NCBI GenBank assembly: GCA_937625935.1
Contig: OW569368.1
Span: 424,978 to 488,977 of the forward strand
DNA: 64,000 bases
Source of the DNA: Tetramitus jugosus
Taxonomy: Eukaryota > Heterolobosea > Eutetramitea > Acrasida > Vahlkampfiidae
Direction of reading: 5' to 3'
Part shown: one piece after another, positions 20,444-29,527 of the stretch
Layout: the number at the start of each line of letters is the position of its first letter
Numbering within the stretch: the first letter of the stretch is position 1
Translations under genes and position numbers: made by a program
Notes under the pieces: model-generated
Told to the model about the DNA's origin: nothing
The model's database searches: none
What the model saw: only the letters and a program-made list of their open reading frames with translations

Positions 20444-23400
20444 ATGGGCAGGAAGAACAACAAATCCACTGCATCGGCATCGATCCATGCCGAAAACAAC
20501 CAAATGGACACCAAGAGCTTGCACAAGGATGCCGACGGTCACGTCAAATCCATGCTATTCGCCAACCGTAAAAACAAGAATGAACCAACAAGGCGTGAAA
20601 AACGGCGATTAGAGCAAGCAGAAAAGAAACGATCCAAGGCACTTCATTGGGGAAAGACCAGAGGAAAGACTGACACTCAATTCATCTCAAAAATCAATGA
20701 ACAAACCATCAAGGGACTTCCAAAGCAAATTCAAAGCAAAATCAATACAAAAAAACGTTCGAGAGAACAACAGAGTAAGCAATTAAAGGCAAACAAGAGA
20801 GCAAAGGAACAAGAGAGTCGTGATGTTTTTAAAAACAAGGAAGATTTGTTCAGTTTGAGCAATGAAGCTGTTGAAAAATCGGATCATTTCAGTGATGAAT
20901 CAGAGATTGAATCCGATATGGATGATGAAAATGATTTTGGTAGTGGTGGTCCAATCAAGTTATCAAGTGATTTCTTTGGTTATGATTCAGATGACTCTGA
21001 CATTATTGATGACATTTCACCAGAGATGGATCAATTGGACAGCGACGACGATGAAAAATCAAAAAAGACTGGAAAGAAGGAAAATAAGAAGAAGAAGAAG
21101 AGCAAGGGCGGTGATTCTGATGATGAATATGCTCCAGAAGGCAGTGCAGCAATGATTCTCGATGACAAATTCTTTAAAGAGATGGAAGATCGTGAAATGC
21201 CTGATAATCGTTTGATTGAAGAGTTGGAGAAGAAACTTGGGTTCAATAAGAAGAAGAGGAAGCAAAAGAAGGAGGAAGACGATTCAGATTTGGATAAGGA
21301 GTTGGGTATTGATAGTGGAAAGGAGTCGGAGCTTCAAAAGTATGTCAGAGAGAAGCGAGAGAAGAAAAAGGCAGACAAGTCAAAGAAAAAGAATGACAGA
21401 AATTCTGACAATGAAGAAGAGAGTGATGAGGAAGACGATGTTGAAGAGGAGGATTCCGACAATGATGATGGACCTAGACGATTCAACGATGGTCTTGATG
21501 GTTTATTGGATAACCTGGATGAAGATGAAGGAGATGATTTTGGTACTTTTGATCCAGATCTCGCAAGTGATGAAGAGGATCAAAATGATCTTGCAGGTGA
21601 TGGAAATGATGACGTATCCGACTTTATGACAGGTTTGAATTCAGATGATGAAGATGAAGAAGACGAAGATGATATTAATGATGGAATGGATGATTTGGAC
21701 GAGTTTGACAAGTTTGAAATGGGCAGTGAGAACGAACAGAGCGATGAGGACAGCGAGAATGAAGAAGAAGAAGAAGCTTCTAAAGTGACAACATCCATCG
21801 CCGCAGCACCAACCGGAAAGTATATTCCTCCTCATTTGCGCCAAAAGGTAGCAGCAGAAACTTCAACTGAGAAGGGAAATGATAGAGAGAACGATTTTCG
21901 GTATCTGGAGCTCAAAAAGCAAATCAAGCAAATATTGAACAAGGTTGCTTTGGACAATATTGAACTTTGCACGAATCAAGCTCTGTCATTGTACCAAAAG
22001 AATTCCAAGAATGATTTTAGCAAGCTATTGACAGATTTGATCATTGATAGCATTTGTGACAATGTCAATTTGCAGAGTCAGTTTGTGCTTGTTTATGCTA
22101 CTTTTATCACTGCCATTCATAACATTATTGGAGATAATGTCGGATCCGCATTTTTGGAGCGAGTCGTGCACAAGTTTAACGAAATTAAATCGAACAAGCT
22201 GAATGCTACTAACTTATTGATCATGCTATGTCATGTCTATAATTTAGGACTCGTTTATAGTGGTTTTATTTATGGTATTGTTCGAGTACTGTGTGAACAA
22301 TTCACAGAACTGAATGTAGAGTTGGTGTACAAGCTGTTGCAAACATGTGGTTTCCAGCTAAGAACTGATGACCCATCCAGTTTGAAAGATATTGTTGATC
22401 TTGTCCAGTCCAAGGCCGAATCAGACACCAAAGTCAAGGGAGAGAGAATCAAGTTCTTGCTAGACATGATGAACGACATTAAGAACAATAGAAGAAAGAA
22501 AGAGCACGAAGACGACTATAACAAGTATAAGACGCTGAGAAAGGCAATGAAGAATATGCAAAAGAAGCGTGGTTCCAATGCCTCTGAACACACACTCAGA
22601 ATACCCTTCGAGGATTTGCTAAATGCAGATTCAAAGGGTAGATGGTGGATTGTTGGTTCTGCTTGGGTGGGACGTCAGGCAAGCGAAACGCATGAGTCAT
22701 TGGCTAAGTCTGCTCCAACCACACTAAAGTACACTGATAATCTCAAGGTTGCTCTTGAGGGAATCAGCGATAAGAAGATTAAGAAACTCGAGAAACTAGC
22801 AAAGGAGCAAAGAATGACCACAGAGATGCGAAAGATTATTTTCTGTATTATAATGTCTGGTGAAGATTATATGGATGCTTTCCAAAGGTTAGTCAAGTTA
22901 GGCGTTAAGCGAAATGACAGAGAAATTGCTCGTGTTTTGGTTCATTGTTGCTGCCAAGAGAGACAATTTAACGAATATTATGCACTGCTGGCAAAACAAC
23001 TCGCTTCTTTGCACCGAAGCAGTAGTTTAACATTCCAGTATACCTTTTTCGAACAGTTTAAACTGCTGAATACCTTTGCTGTGAGAAAGGTTATTAACTT
23101 GAGCTACTTGTTGGCGTACCTGATCGGAAACAGTGTTTTGTCATTGACATGTTTGAAGGTGGTTGACTTTGAATCGCTCGTGAAGCAAGAGGTCATTTTC
23201 TTCAGACTTGTCTTTATTCATTTATTGCTTGATTATGATGAGGACGTTATTTCAAAGCAATGTTTAAGACTAGTCAAGGTTTCTCATTGTGAATCTCTCA
23301 GAGAGTCAATGCAACTCTTCTTGATGCAATTCATCAAGAGGGAGTTCCGAAGAAGCTTTGTGAATGACTTGTTCACAGTTCGGGATGTATCCAAGAAGTC

Positions 23401-23533
23401 TGACAAGAAATGGCTAAGTCAAAACGAAAAACTTTTGAAAAAGAGAGCAAAGTTGATGAAGAAGGTATTGAATACAGACGCAATCGACTTGCTGCAGGAG
23501 GATGACCGAGATGAAGATTTTGGTGATAATTGA
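20444..23533 (+). CDS. Nucleolar MIF4G/MA3-domain protein (NOM1/Sgd1 family)
   Basis: This 1029-residue protein has a basic Lys-rich N-terminus (residues 1-140), a long acidic Asp/Glu/Ser-rich region (about 145-445), a GKYIPPHLRQK motif (about 456-466), a MIF4G domain (from about 485, RYLELKKQIKQILNKVA) and an MA3 domain (from about 790, IIFCIIMSGEDYMDAFQRL). The order basic-acidic-YxPPHLR-MIF4G-MA3 is that of NOM1/Sgd1, nucleolar proteins needed for 40S ribosome subunit production. It uses the first ATG of the frame at 20444; an overlapping frame from 20352 is not coding-like. No intron is seen. It ends 32 bp before the convergent DRC11 stop codon. Confidence 0.9.
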   Translation: MGRKNNKSTASASIHAENNQMDTKSLHKDADGHVKSMLFANRKNKNEPTRREKRRLEQAEKKRSKALHWGKTRGKTDTQFISKINEQTIKGLPKQIQSKINTKKRSREQQSKQLKANKRAKEQESRDVFKNKEDLFSLSNEAVEKSDHFSDESEIESDMDDENDFGSGGPIKLSSDFFGYDSDDSDIIDDISPEMDQLDSDDDEKSKKTGKKENKKKKKSKGGDSDDEYAPEGSAAMILDDKFFKEMEDREMPDNRLIEELEKKLGFNKKKRKQKKEEDDSDLDKELGIDSGKESELQKYVREKREKKKADKSKKKNDRNSDNEEESDEEDDVEEEDSDNDDGPRRFNDGLDGLLDNLDEDEGDDFGTFDPDLASDEEDQNDLAGDGNDDVSDFMTGLNSDDEDEEDEDDINDGMDDLDEFDKFEMGSENEQSDEDSENEEEEEASKVTTSIAAAPTGKYIPPHLRQKVAAETSTEKGNDRENDFRYLELKKQIKQILNKVALDNIELCTNQALSLYQKNSKNDFSKLLTDLIIDSICDNVNLQSQFVLVYATFITAIHNIIGDNVGSAFLERVVHKFNEIKSNKLNATNLLIMLCHVYNLGLVYSGFIYGIVRVLCEQFTELNVELVYKLLQTCGFQLRTDDPSSLKDIVDLVQSKAESDTKVKGERIKFLLDMMNDIKNNRRKKEHEDDYNKYKTLRKAMKNMQKKRGSNASEHTLRIPFEDLLNADSKGRWWIVGSAWVGRQASETHESLAKSAPTTLKYTDNLKVALEGISDKKIKKLEKLAKEQRMTTEMRKIIFCIIMSGEDYMDAFQRLVKLGVKRNDREIARVLVHCCCQERQFNEYYALLAKQLASLHRSSSLTFQYTFFEQFKLLNTFAVRKVINLSYLLAYLIGNSVLSLTCLKVVDFESLVKQEVIFFRLVFIHLLLDYDEDVISKQCLRLVKVSHCESLRESMQLFLMQFIKREFRRSFVNDLFTVRDVSKKSDKKWLSQNEKLLKKRAKLMKKVLNTDAIDLLQEDDRDEDFGDN

Positions 23534-23565
23534 GCAATACATTAATTTACATTGTTGTTGACGAC

Positions 23566-26193
23566 TTATCTTTTTCTTTTGACGACTGTTTGTTGCTTCT
23601 TCTTTTCTTCTGCTATTTGGTCCTGTAACTTCTGTATGTCTTCTTGGTTTCTCTTTCTCTTGTTCGGGCTAATCTTGCTCACGAACTGTCGATACTTTAG
23701 ATCCACTTTCTTGTACACTGGATCTGTTCGCGATAGAGGTGCAATGAATTCCTCTGCAGTAAGAGGTTGATTGTGTAGCCTTTTCAGCCTTCTCTCTGAT
23801 AATACTTGCCTCACAATTTTGGCAACGGATCCACTAGAGTATCCGCTTCTACTTAATAGACATAACATATGCAGATCAAAGTTGTCTGGCAGCCCCGAGG
23901 GGTGCAGTGTCGATGAAGGATCCTTACTACTCTTGGATTCTTTGAACCATTCCATTCTGGCTCGCACCAACTTGGCCCATATTTCTCGATAACTTGCATA
24001 ATCAGGAAGTACCGTATTAATCATCCGATCGAAGAACTTCTCCCACAACTCTTGATCAGCATCCCAAGGTTCTCTTGAGTTTGCAACAATCAGTATCCTT
24101 TCTCCTGGCTGGAGTGTTTTGTGTTGGACAAGAAGTTCTTTCTTGAGCCTTACTCCTCCCTTCTTCGCTTTACCCTTTCCTTTTCCTTTAATGACATAGT
24201 CGAAATCATCAATATAAATGATGGCAGGTTGCATGTTTCGAGCTACCTCAAACACCATTTTAATCATGTTCGACGTTTCTTTAGCTCCTTCATTTTTCCC
24301 TGCGATGTTCTTTGGAGATAAGTCAAACAAGGTGGCATTCGTTTCGTGGGCCATTGCATAAGTTAGCATGGTCTTTCCTGTCTTTTCAGGACCAAACAAT
24401 AGAATACTCTTGATATTGGGAGCGATTTTCTTATGGATTTCTTCACTTCCAAGAGAGAGAGTGATTTCGGAGATTGTTTGCCGAACCTGACCCATACTAG
24501 GCTGATCCCAACCTTCAAGTAGACCTCCCAATATGTGATGACAGCCCAAATAATTCGATAATTTCAATTTAGGAACCTTCTTAACGATTCCGAGAGATAC
24601 AAGCTCATTCAGAAAAGGTTCAATTGATTTCTTCTCCGGAATAGGTTTTGGTGGTCGTTGAGGTGGTTTCTTTCTTTGCTTCGGATTCCTCGTTTTGGTT
24701 TCAGCTTCGATTTGTAGTTTCAGATTGTTGAGCTCTTGACGAATTTTTTCATCTACCTGTTTTCTTAGTTCTTCTTCGATTCCGTCTGCACCTCTCAATA
24801 GCTTCTGCCGTAGCATCTCACTGTCGAACTTTTGATAGAAATTGAATGGATTATTCTCTTTATCTGTCCATCTCTCGAGAAACAATTGAATAGCTTCCGG
24901 AATATCAAATTGAGTTTTTTCAGGTTCTTCAGGTTGCAGTTTAACTCTTGGGTCGGGTTGAGGTTTTGGAGTGCCTGTTCGACTAGCACTCCGTTGAGGT
25001 GGTTTACTGTCCTTTGTTTCTTCCTTCTTCTTCGGAATGGCATCTGGGGGCAATGATGCAATGTTTTGCATAAATGCCTTCGAACCTCCATCTGCCTCTG
25101 ACGGAAAGTTAGGTATTCCTGATTTCGTGTTCTCTGGATTATCTTGCCTGTACAATACTACTTGTTCGAGAATGGCGTCGTGCATATCTTCCATCATTTT
25201 TGGGCCCTCCTCCTTCACTATTTGCATTCTCATATTAACCGTTTCTTCATTTAAATCCTTGATATTTTCCTTCTGTATCAATTTTCTTCGTGCTTTTGTA
25301 CTTTCAATTTTTTTCGTCATGTTCCTTTCAAATTCCAAATATTCTGATGTGGACTTGTAGGCCATACCTAGAAACTCTGCTTCTTCTCGCTTCATATCTT
25401 TAGTAAGTTTTCTCGCTTGGTATCCTTTCCACAGTTTTTGAACCATGGTGGCTGCTCCGTCTCTATCAATATACATTTCACCCAACTCCACAACTCGCCT
25501 CACTCTTTCCTCTCTTTGTTTCAATTCTTTTTTGAACTTCGCACTCTGTCTTCCCTGCCTTCCTCTTTCGTTTGTTTGAATAATTAAGATTGCTTGTTGA
25601 AGAGTCATTGGAGCTAGAGGTTTCTCTTCTTCGAATGAATCCCACAAGTTGATTGTGTCATCAATATTGTGTCTTCGCATTAGTAAATCGATCAAAATTT
25701 CTCTTCGTTTCACCTCCTTTTCGTTCTCTTCCTTAAAATACCGAGGGATTCTTATCTCTAGCACTTCTGGGGTCTGTTTCAAGTCCACTAACACTTCATC
25801 CATGTCCACGAATTCACCAGAGAGTTCAATGATGGATCTACGAATTTCTAGAATTCTTCCAATCACTCTCTCTAGAATCAACTTGATATCTTGTCTCTTT
25901 TGAGGTTGCAACACTTGATCGTAGTAGTCCTATGGGAGAAGACAACCAATCCAACGGAGTTAATGTAAGGTTCACTCTTCATATGACAATCCCTATTATA
26001 TACAAACCTCTAGCTTATGATAAATGATCAAATATCGTACATAAAGACTTGCCAGGTGATTCTCTTGGAACTTCTTCACTTCCCACTTGTCCTTTGGCAG
26101 CAAACTCGTATCAGGTGGTCTCTCATCCTCCAAAATCTCTCTCAGCTCAACCAACACTTCTCTCAACAGCTCATTATATGTCCTATTACTCAT
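23566..26193 (-). CDS. Dynein regulatory complex subunit 11 (IQ and AAA domain protein, IQCA1-like)
   Basis: DRC11 belongs to the nexin-dynein regulatory complex of motile flagella. Two exons: 26193-26008 and 25929-23566, joined by a 78-nt GTTTGT...ATAG intron (phase 0), giving 849 residues. The joined N-terminus matches IQCA1 (MSNRTYNELL..., LYVRYLIIYHKLEDYYDQV, QPQKR). An IQ motif (ATMVQKLWKGYQARK) lies near residue 220 and coiled-coil/basic stretches follow. An AAA ATPase domain has a Walker A GPEKTGKT near 575 and a Walker B IIYIDDFDY near 630, with Asp-Asp where AAA enzymes usually have Asp-Glu. A Lys-rich GKGKGKAKKGG insert follows. Its presence indicates an organism that can make flagella. 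Confidence 0.92.
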
Positions 26194-26366
26194 TCTTTGA
26201 GCGGTTTCCTGAATTTTAAAAAAGTCCGACACTTGTAGAAAATTTTGAGCGCGAAAATATTTTCGCATCGTGCACAAAAATTGCTGGCAATTGCGCTTCA
26301 AATCAACAATACAATCATCAACCAACCAACACAAGAAGAACAAGACACAAAATCAACAACCATAAA

Positions 26367-27572
26367 ATGTCCATTTTCGATGATCACTATGCCAACAATG
26401 CCGGTGCTGACCACTTGGCTGACATTTTCGGTACTGAAAAAGACAAGTTTGTATCACCAGTTTTTTTTTGCTTGTTTTTTTTTCAATTCAACAAAAGAGC
26501 TAACGAACGAACGAACCTGTACATTTACAGAGTCAACTGTCCATTCTATTGGAAGATTGGAGCTTGTAGACATGGTGAAAAATGTTCTCGTAATCACAAT
26601 AAACCAGCTCTCTCTCAAACGTTGCTCATTCCTCACATGTACCCCAATCCATTGTCCGCTCCGATACTGGACACACAAGGTCATCCACTAGAGTACGACA
26701 AGGAGTTTCTCCAGGAGAATTTTGATGAGTTTTATGAAGATGTTTTTGATGAGTGTTCCAAATTTGGTCGAATCGAAGAGTTGAACGTTTGTGAAAATGT
26801 GGCGGAACACATGCTGGGCAATGTCTATGTCAAGTACAGTAGGGAATCAGAAGCACAGAAAGCGTTGGATGGACTCAAGAATCGATACTATGCCGGTAGA
26901 GTCATGGCACCTGAATTTAGTCCAGTGACTGATTTTAAGGAAGCGAGGTGTAAGCTGTATGAACAGACAGTGTGTGAGCGTGGTGGAAGTTGTAATTTTA
27001 TGCATTTGAAAAAAGTGAGTGATGATTTGGGATATGATTTGTTTGGAGATCGATTCAGGCATATAAAGTACGGTTATGGCAGTGGTAAAGGAGGTGATCG
27101 AAGCAGTGGTGGTGGTAGCTATCATCATCATCGTGATGAACGTGATCGACCCTCTTCGTATCACCACGGTGGTAGTAGTCGTGACTATCATCGATCTTCT
27201 CGATCGAGCAGAGACTATTACTATGATAGAGATGAGCGAAGAAGCAGCAGGAGTGATCGAGATTATCGGGGCAGCAGTGGCAGTAGTCGATCTTCTCGTG
27301 GCAGCAGTCGATCCTCGTATGACCGTGATCGCGGTGACTATAAACAAGGCAGAAAGTACGAAAGCAGTGGAACAGCATCGACAACAACAAGAAGAAGCAG
27401 AACACCTCCATCCAGTTATGAATGGGCCGATACGAGCAACGCAGGACAAAAAAGAAAACGAAATGTCGATTCTCCAGCGACTGATGCATTCGTATCACTG
27501 TCACTTGACACCAATGGCAACAATGACGGTGGAACAAGTAAGAAGATGAGACATCAGGAACATCAAGAATAA
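26367..27572 (+). CDS. U2AF1: U2 snRNP auxiliary factor small subunit (U2AF35)
   Basis: U2AF35 reads the AG at 3' splice sites. Exons 26367-26446 and 26531-27572 are joined by an 84-nt GTTTGT...ACAG intron, giving 373 residues. After splicing the N-terminus reads HLADIFGTEKDKVNCPFYW, followed by the first CCCH zinc finger (C-x7-C-x5-C-x3-H in FYWKIGACRHGEKCSRNH), a UHM-type RRM (EEFYEDVF-like to VKYSRESEAQKALDGL), the second zinc finger (C-x-LYEQ-x-VC-x5-C-x3-H) and an Arg/Ser/Asp/Tyr-rich RS tail (about residues 200-310). The intron is a multiple of three with no stop codon, so the unspliced message stays open. The GGS/His-rich part of the tail is unusually long. Confidence 0.95.
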   Translation: MSIFDDHYANNAGADHLADIFGTEKDKFVSPVFFCLFFFQFNKRANERTNLYIYRVNCPFYWKIGACRHGEKCSRNHNKPALSQTLLIPHMYPNPLSAPILDTQGHPLEYDKEFLQENFDEFYEDVFDECSKFGRIEELNVCENVAEHMLGNVYVKYSRESEAQKALDGLKNRYYAGRVMAPEFSPVTDFKEARCKLYEQTVCERGGSCNFMHLKKVSDDLGYDLFGDRFRHIKYGYGSGKGGDRSSGGGSYHHHRDERDRPSSYHHGGSSRDYHRSSRSSRDYYYDRDERRSSRSDRDYRGSSGSSRSSRGSSRSSYDRDRGDYKQGRKYESSGTASTTTRRSRTPPSSYEWADTSNAGQKRKRNVDSPATDAFVSLSLDTNGNNDGGTSKKMRHQEHQE

Positions 27573-27818
27573 AAACTGAAATTGCCAACAGGCACCACAT
27601 GGCATAACATTCCATCACCACAAATAATCATAAAAGAAGATCAACAAGACATCAACTTCCTCCACTACGCGTTATGCATTTTCAATAAAGCAATCCACAA
27701 CAAATATCATTCACAACAAAAATGCTCATGCGCAACACAATTGTATCCACCGATTCAACATCAAATATCGAAAAAAAAACAGCTCGTCTTTCACGTTTAA
27801 AAAAAATCTCTTCATCTA

Positions 27819-28377
27819 TTATGGTGCTTGCGCTTGTTGTTGTGGTTGTTCAAGATTTCTCAAATTAAGTAGCAAATCATCGGTTGCCTTCTTGAACTCT
27901 TGATACTGTTCTTGTTTCAGTAAACCGTCCTTTAACAAATCAGCTTCAATCTGTTGCCTAGCATTCCAAACACGACTCTGAATATATGGACTACCGCCCT
28001 TCTTTGGATCATTAACCGTAAATAATTTTTCAAATGTCGTTTGAACGCGCGTAAAATCAACTTGATCTTTTGTTTTCACTTCTTGTTCAAATCCTAAAAT
28101 TTTGGCGGCTTCTTCAAAAGTCATTGGAGGCTTCTGATTCGTCTTTATTCCGACTTTTTTACTAAAATCAAGTTTTGGTCCATTTTCTGTGATCAAGTAA
28201 GTGGTTAGTAGATCTGTGTGTGTGTGTCATTTGGATGATTCATCATCAACCAAAAAAAAAGAGTGTGAACACAAAACACATACTGGCTGCTTGTTTATAG
28301 GCCTCTCGGAATGATTTGAAGAGGATGGGCGTTAGAACGACGGCCAAACGAATGAGTTGAGGGAGAAATGGTGCCAT
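27819..28377 (-). CDS. PAM16: Mitochondrial import motor subunit PAM16/TIM16
   Basis: PAM16 is the J-like partner of PAM14 in the matrix import motor. Two exons: 28377-28284 and 28186-27819, joined by a 100-nt GTATGT...ACAG intron in phase 1, giving 153 residues. Exon 1 encodes a hydrophobic N-terminus (MAPFLPQLIRLAVVLTPILF, then FREAYKQAA). The J-like domain has MTFEEAAKILGFE, F-x-KLFTVNDPKKGGSPYIQSRV and AR-x-x-IEADL. The J-protein HPD motif is absent, as expected for this subunit. The Gln/Ala/Pro C-terminus is unconserved. Without the intron the N-terminal anchor would be missed. Confidence 0.92.
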
Positions 28378-28819
28378 CTATGTGTGTGTGTGTGGGGGTG
28401 GAGAGAAGAGTGTCTCTTGTTGTTGTTGTGTTTTTTTCTTTGAGGTTTTGCGGTACGGAGTTTTGTTTGTGTGTGAACACAAGTTTTTTTGTCTCAATGA
28501 TTTCCCGAACCAGAGTTTTACCGACCGGAAGAAACAACTTCACCTCTCATGATGTTGGTGTTGTGAACCATTGGCCATCGTGTTGGTTTCTGAGAACTTC
28601 TTCCTCTTCTTCCTCATGATTTGGTGATGAAATCCTTTGTTTGTGAGATCTGAACTTTGGTTGACTGACTGGTTGTCTTACGCACATCTAAAAAAATATT
28701 TAGAGCCGGAAATAACATTGACCAATACCATGAGGCACGGTAGTTAAGTTTTCGGACTGAGATCACTCACAGTTCACAAACAATCACACAACCCTTTTGT
28801 AATAGTAATTTCCACAGTC
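28378..28819. other. Intergenic with a TG microsatellite
   Basis: Between the divergent PAM16 and the next gene lies a short (TG)n tract at about 28380-28394 and T-rich stretches. ORFs here are low-complexity shadows. It probably holds both promoters. I see no RNA gene. Confidence 0.45.
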
Positions 28820-29470
28820 ATGAGTAGATTTGGTCTCATTACCAACACATTCTTTATCCTGATCAGTGGTCTGTTCAGTGCCATGTTCAATATTGCATTG
28901 GCAGTGCTGGGATTCTACATTTATGTGCGCCTGTATAACAAGTCCTATGACAATACAGGAAGTTGTAAGGGCTTAGCCATCAGAAGACTATTTTTGGCAG
29001 ATGCGGTTATGAACAGCATTGGTATAGGAATTGCCATCATGTCCACATGTGTTCACATGGGACAATACTACAATGCCTCAAGAAAAGCGTCAGAATATGG
29101 AAATATTGATCGAGAGTTGACAGCCAGTGATCTGGACATGAGAGGAGGCAGTTTGTCCACCAGTCTCAGAGGATGTATCAGTTGTGGCTCTCTCGGTGTT
29201 CTCATTGCTATTTCTGCTCTCTTCTGGGGTAACACACAGAGTTGCAGCAACATATTCCCTAATCAAGTCTATCGTCTCATGTGGTCCTACTTGATTGCCA
29301 ATTATGTCTTCTTGGCATCGATTGCTCTGTGCAGTTGTCTCGTGTGGTCTGGCGTCGGAGCTTACACATCCTACTATACAACAACATCTGGTATTGTCAG
29401 ACTAGAGGAAAAGGAGCCATTGGCACACACCACAAGAACTACATTTATTCGTTCCACTACTGCACCATAA
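28820..29470 (+). CDS. Four-helix membrane protein of unknown function
   Basis: I do not recognise this 216-residue protein. Four hydrophobic segments are visible: about residues 5-35, 50-75 (ADAVMNSIGIGIAIMST), 112-137 (SCGSLGVLIAISALFW) and 150-180 (YLIANYVFLASIALCSCLVW). The topology resembles tetraspanin- or MARVEL-like four-helix proteins, but no family motif such as CCG is present. The loop between helices 3 and 4 is short with one Cys (QSCSNIF). The cytosolic tail is Thr-rich. It uses the first ATG, with the leader AATTTCCACAGTC just upstream. Confidence 0.6.
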   Translation: MSRFGLITNTFFILISGLFSAMFNIALAVLGFYIYVRLYNKSYDNTGSCKGLAIRRLFLADAVMNSIGIGIAIMSTCVHMGQYYNASRKASEYGNIDRELTASDLDMRGGSLSTSLRGCISCGSLGVLIAISALFWGNTQSCSNIFPNQVYRLMWSYLIANYVFLASIALCSCLVWSGVGAYTSYYTTTSGIVRLEEKEPLAHTTRTTFIRSTTAP

Positions 29471-29527
29471 TCGACACACATGTGCTTTCTCCATCACAAC
29501 CAACCTTGTACAAATAAAATGATCGAC

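Noticed and set aside
26847-27549. Long frames in other registers over the U2AF35 RS tail
   Set aside because: Repeats of AGC/CGA/GAT codons keep several frames open; only the zinc-finger/RRM frame is conserved.
28380-28394. TG repeat as a regulatory element
   Set aside because: The tract is short and there is no other sign beyond being a microsatellite between divergent genes.
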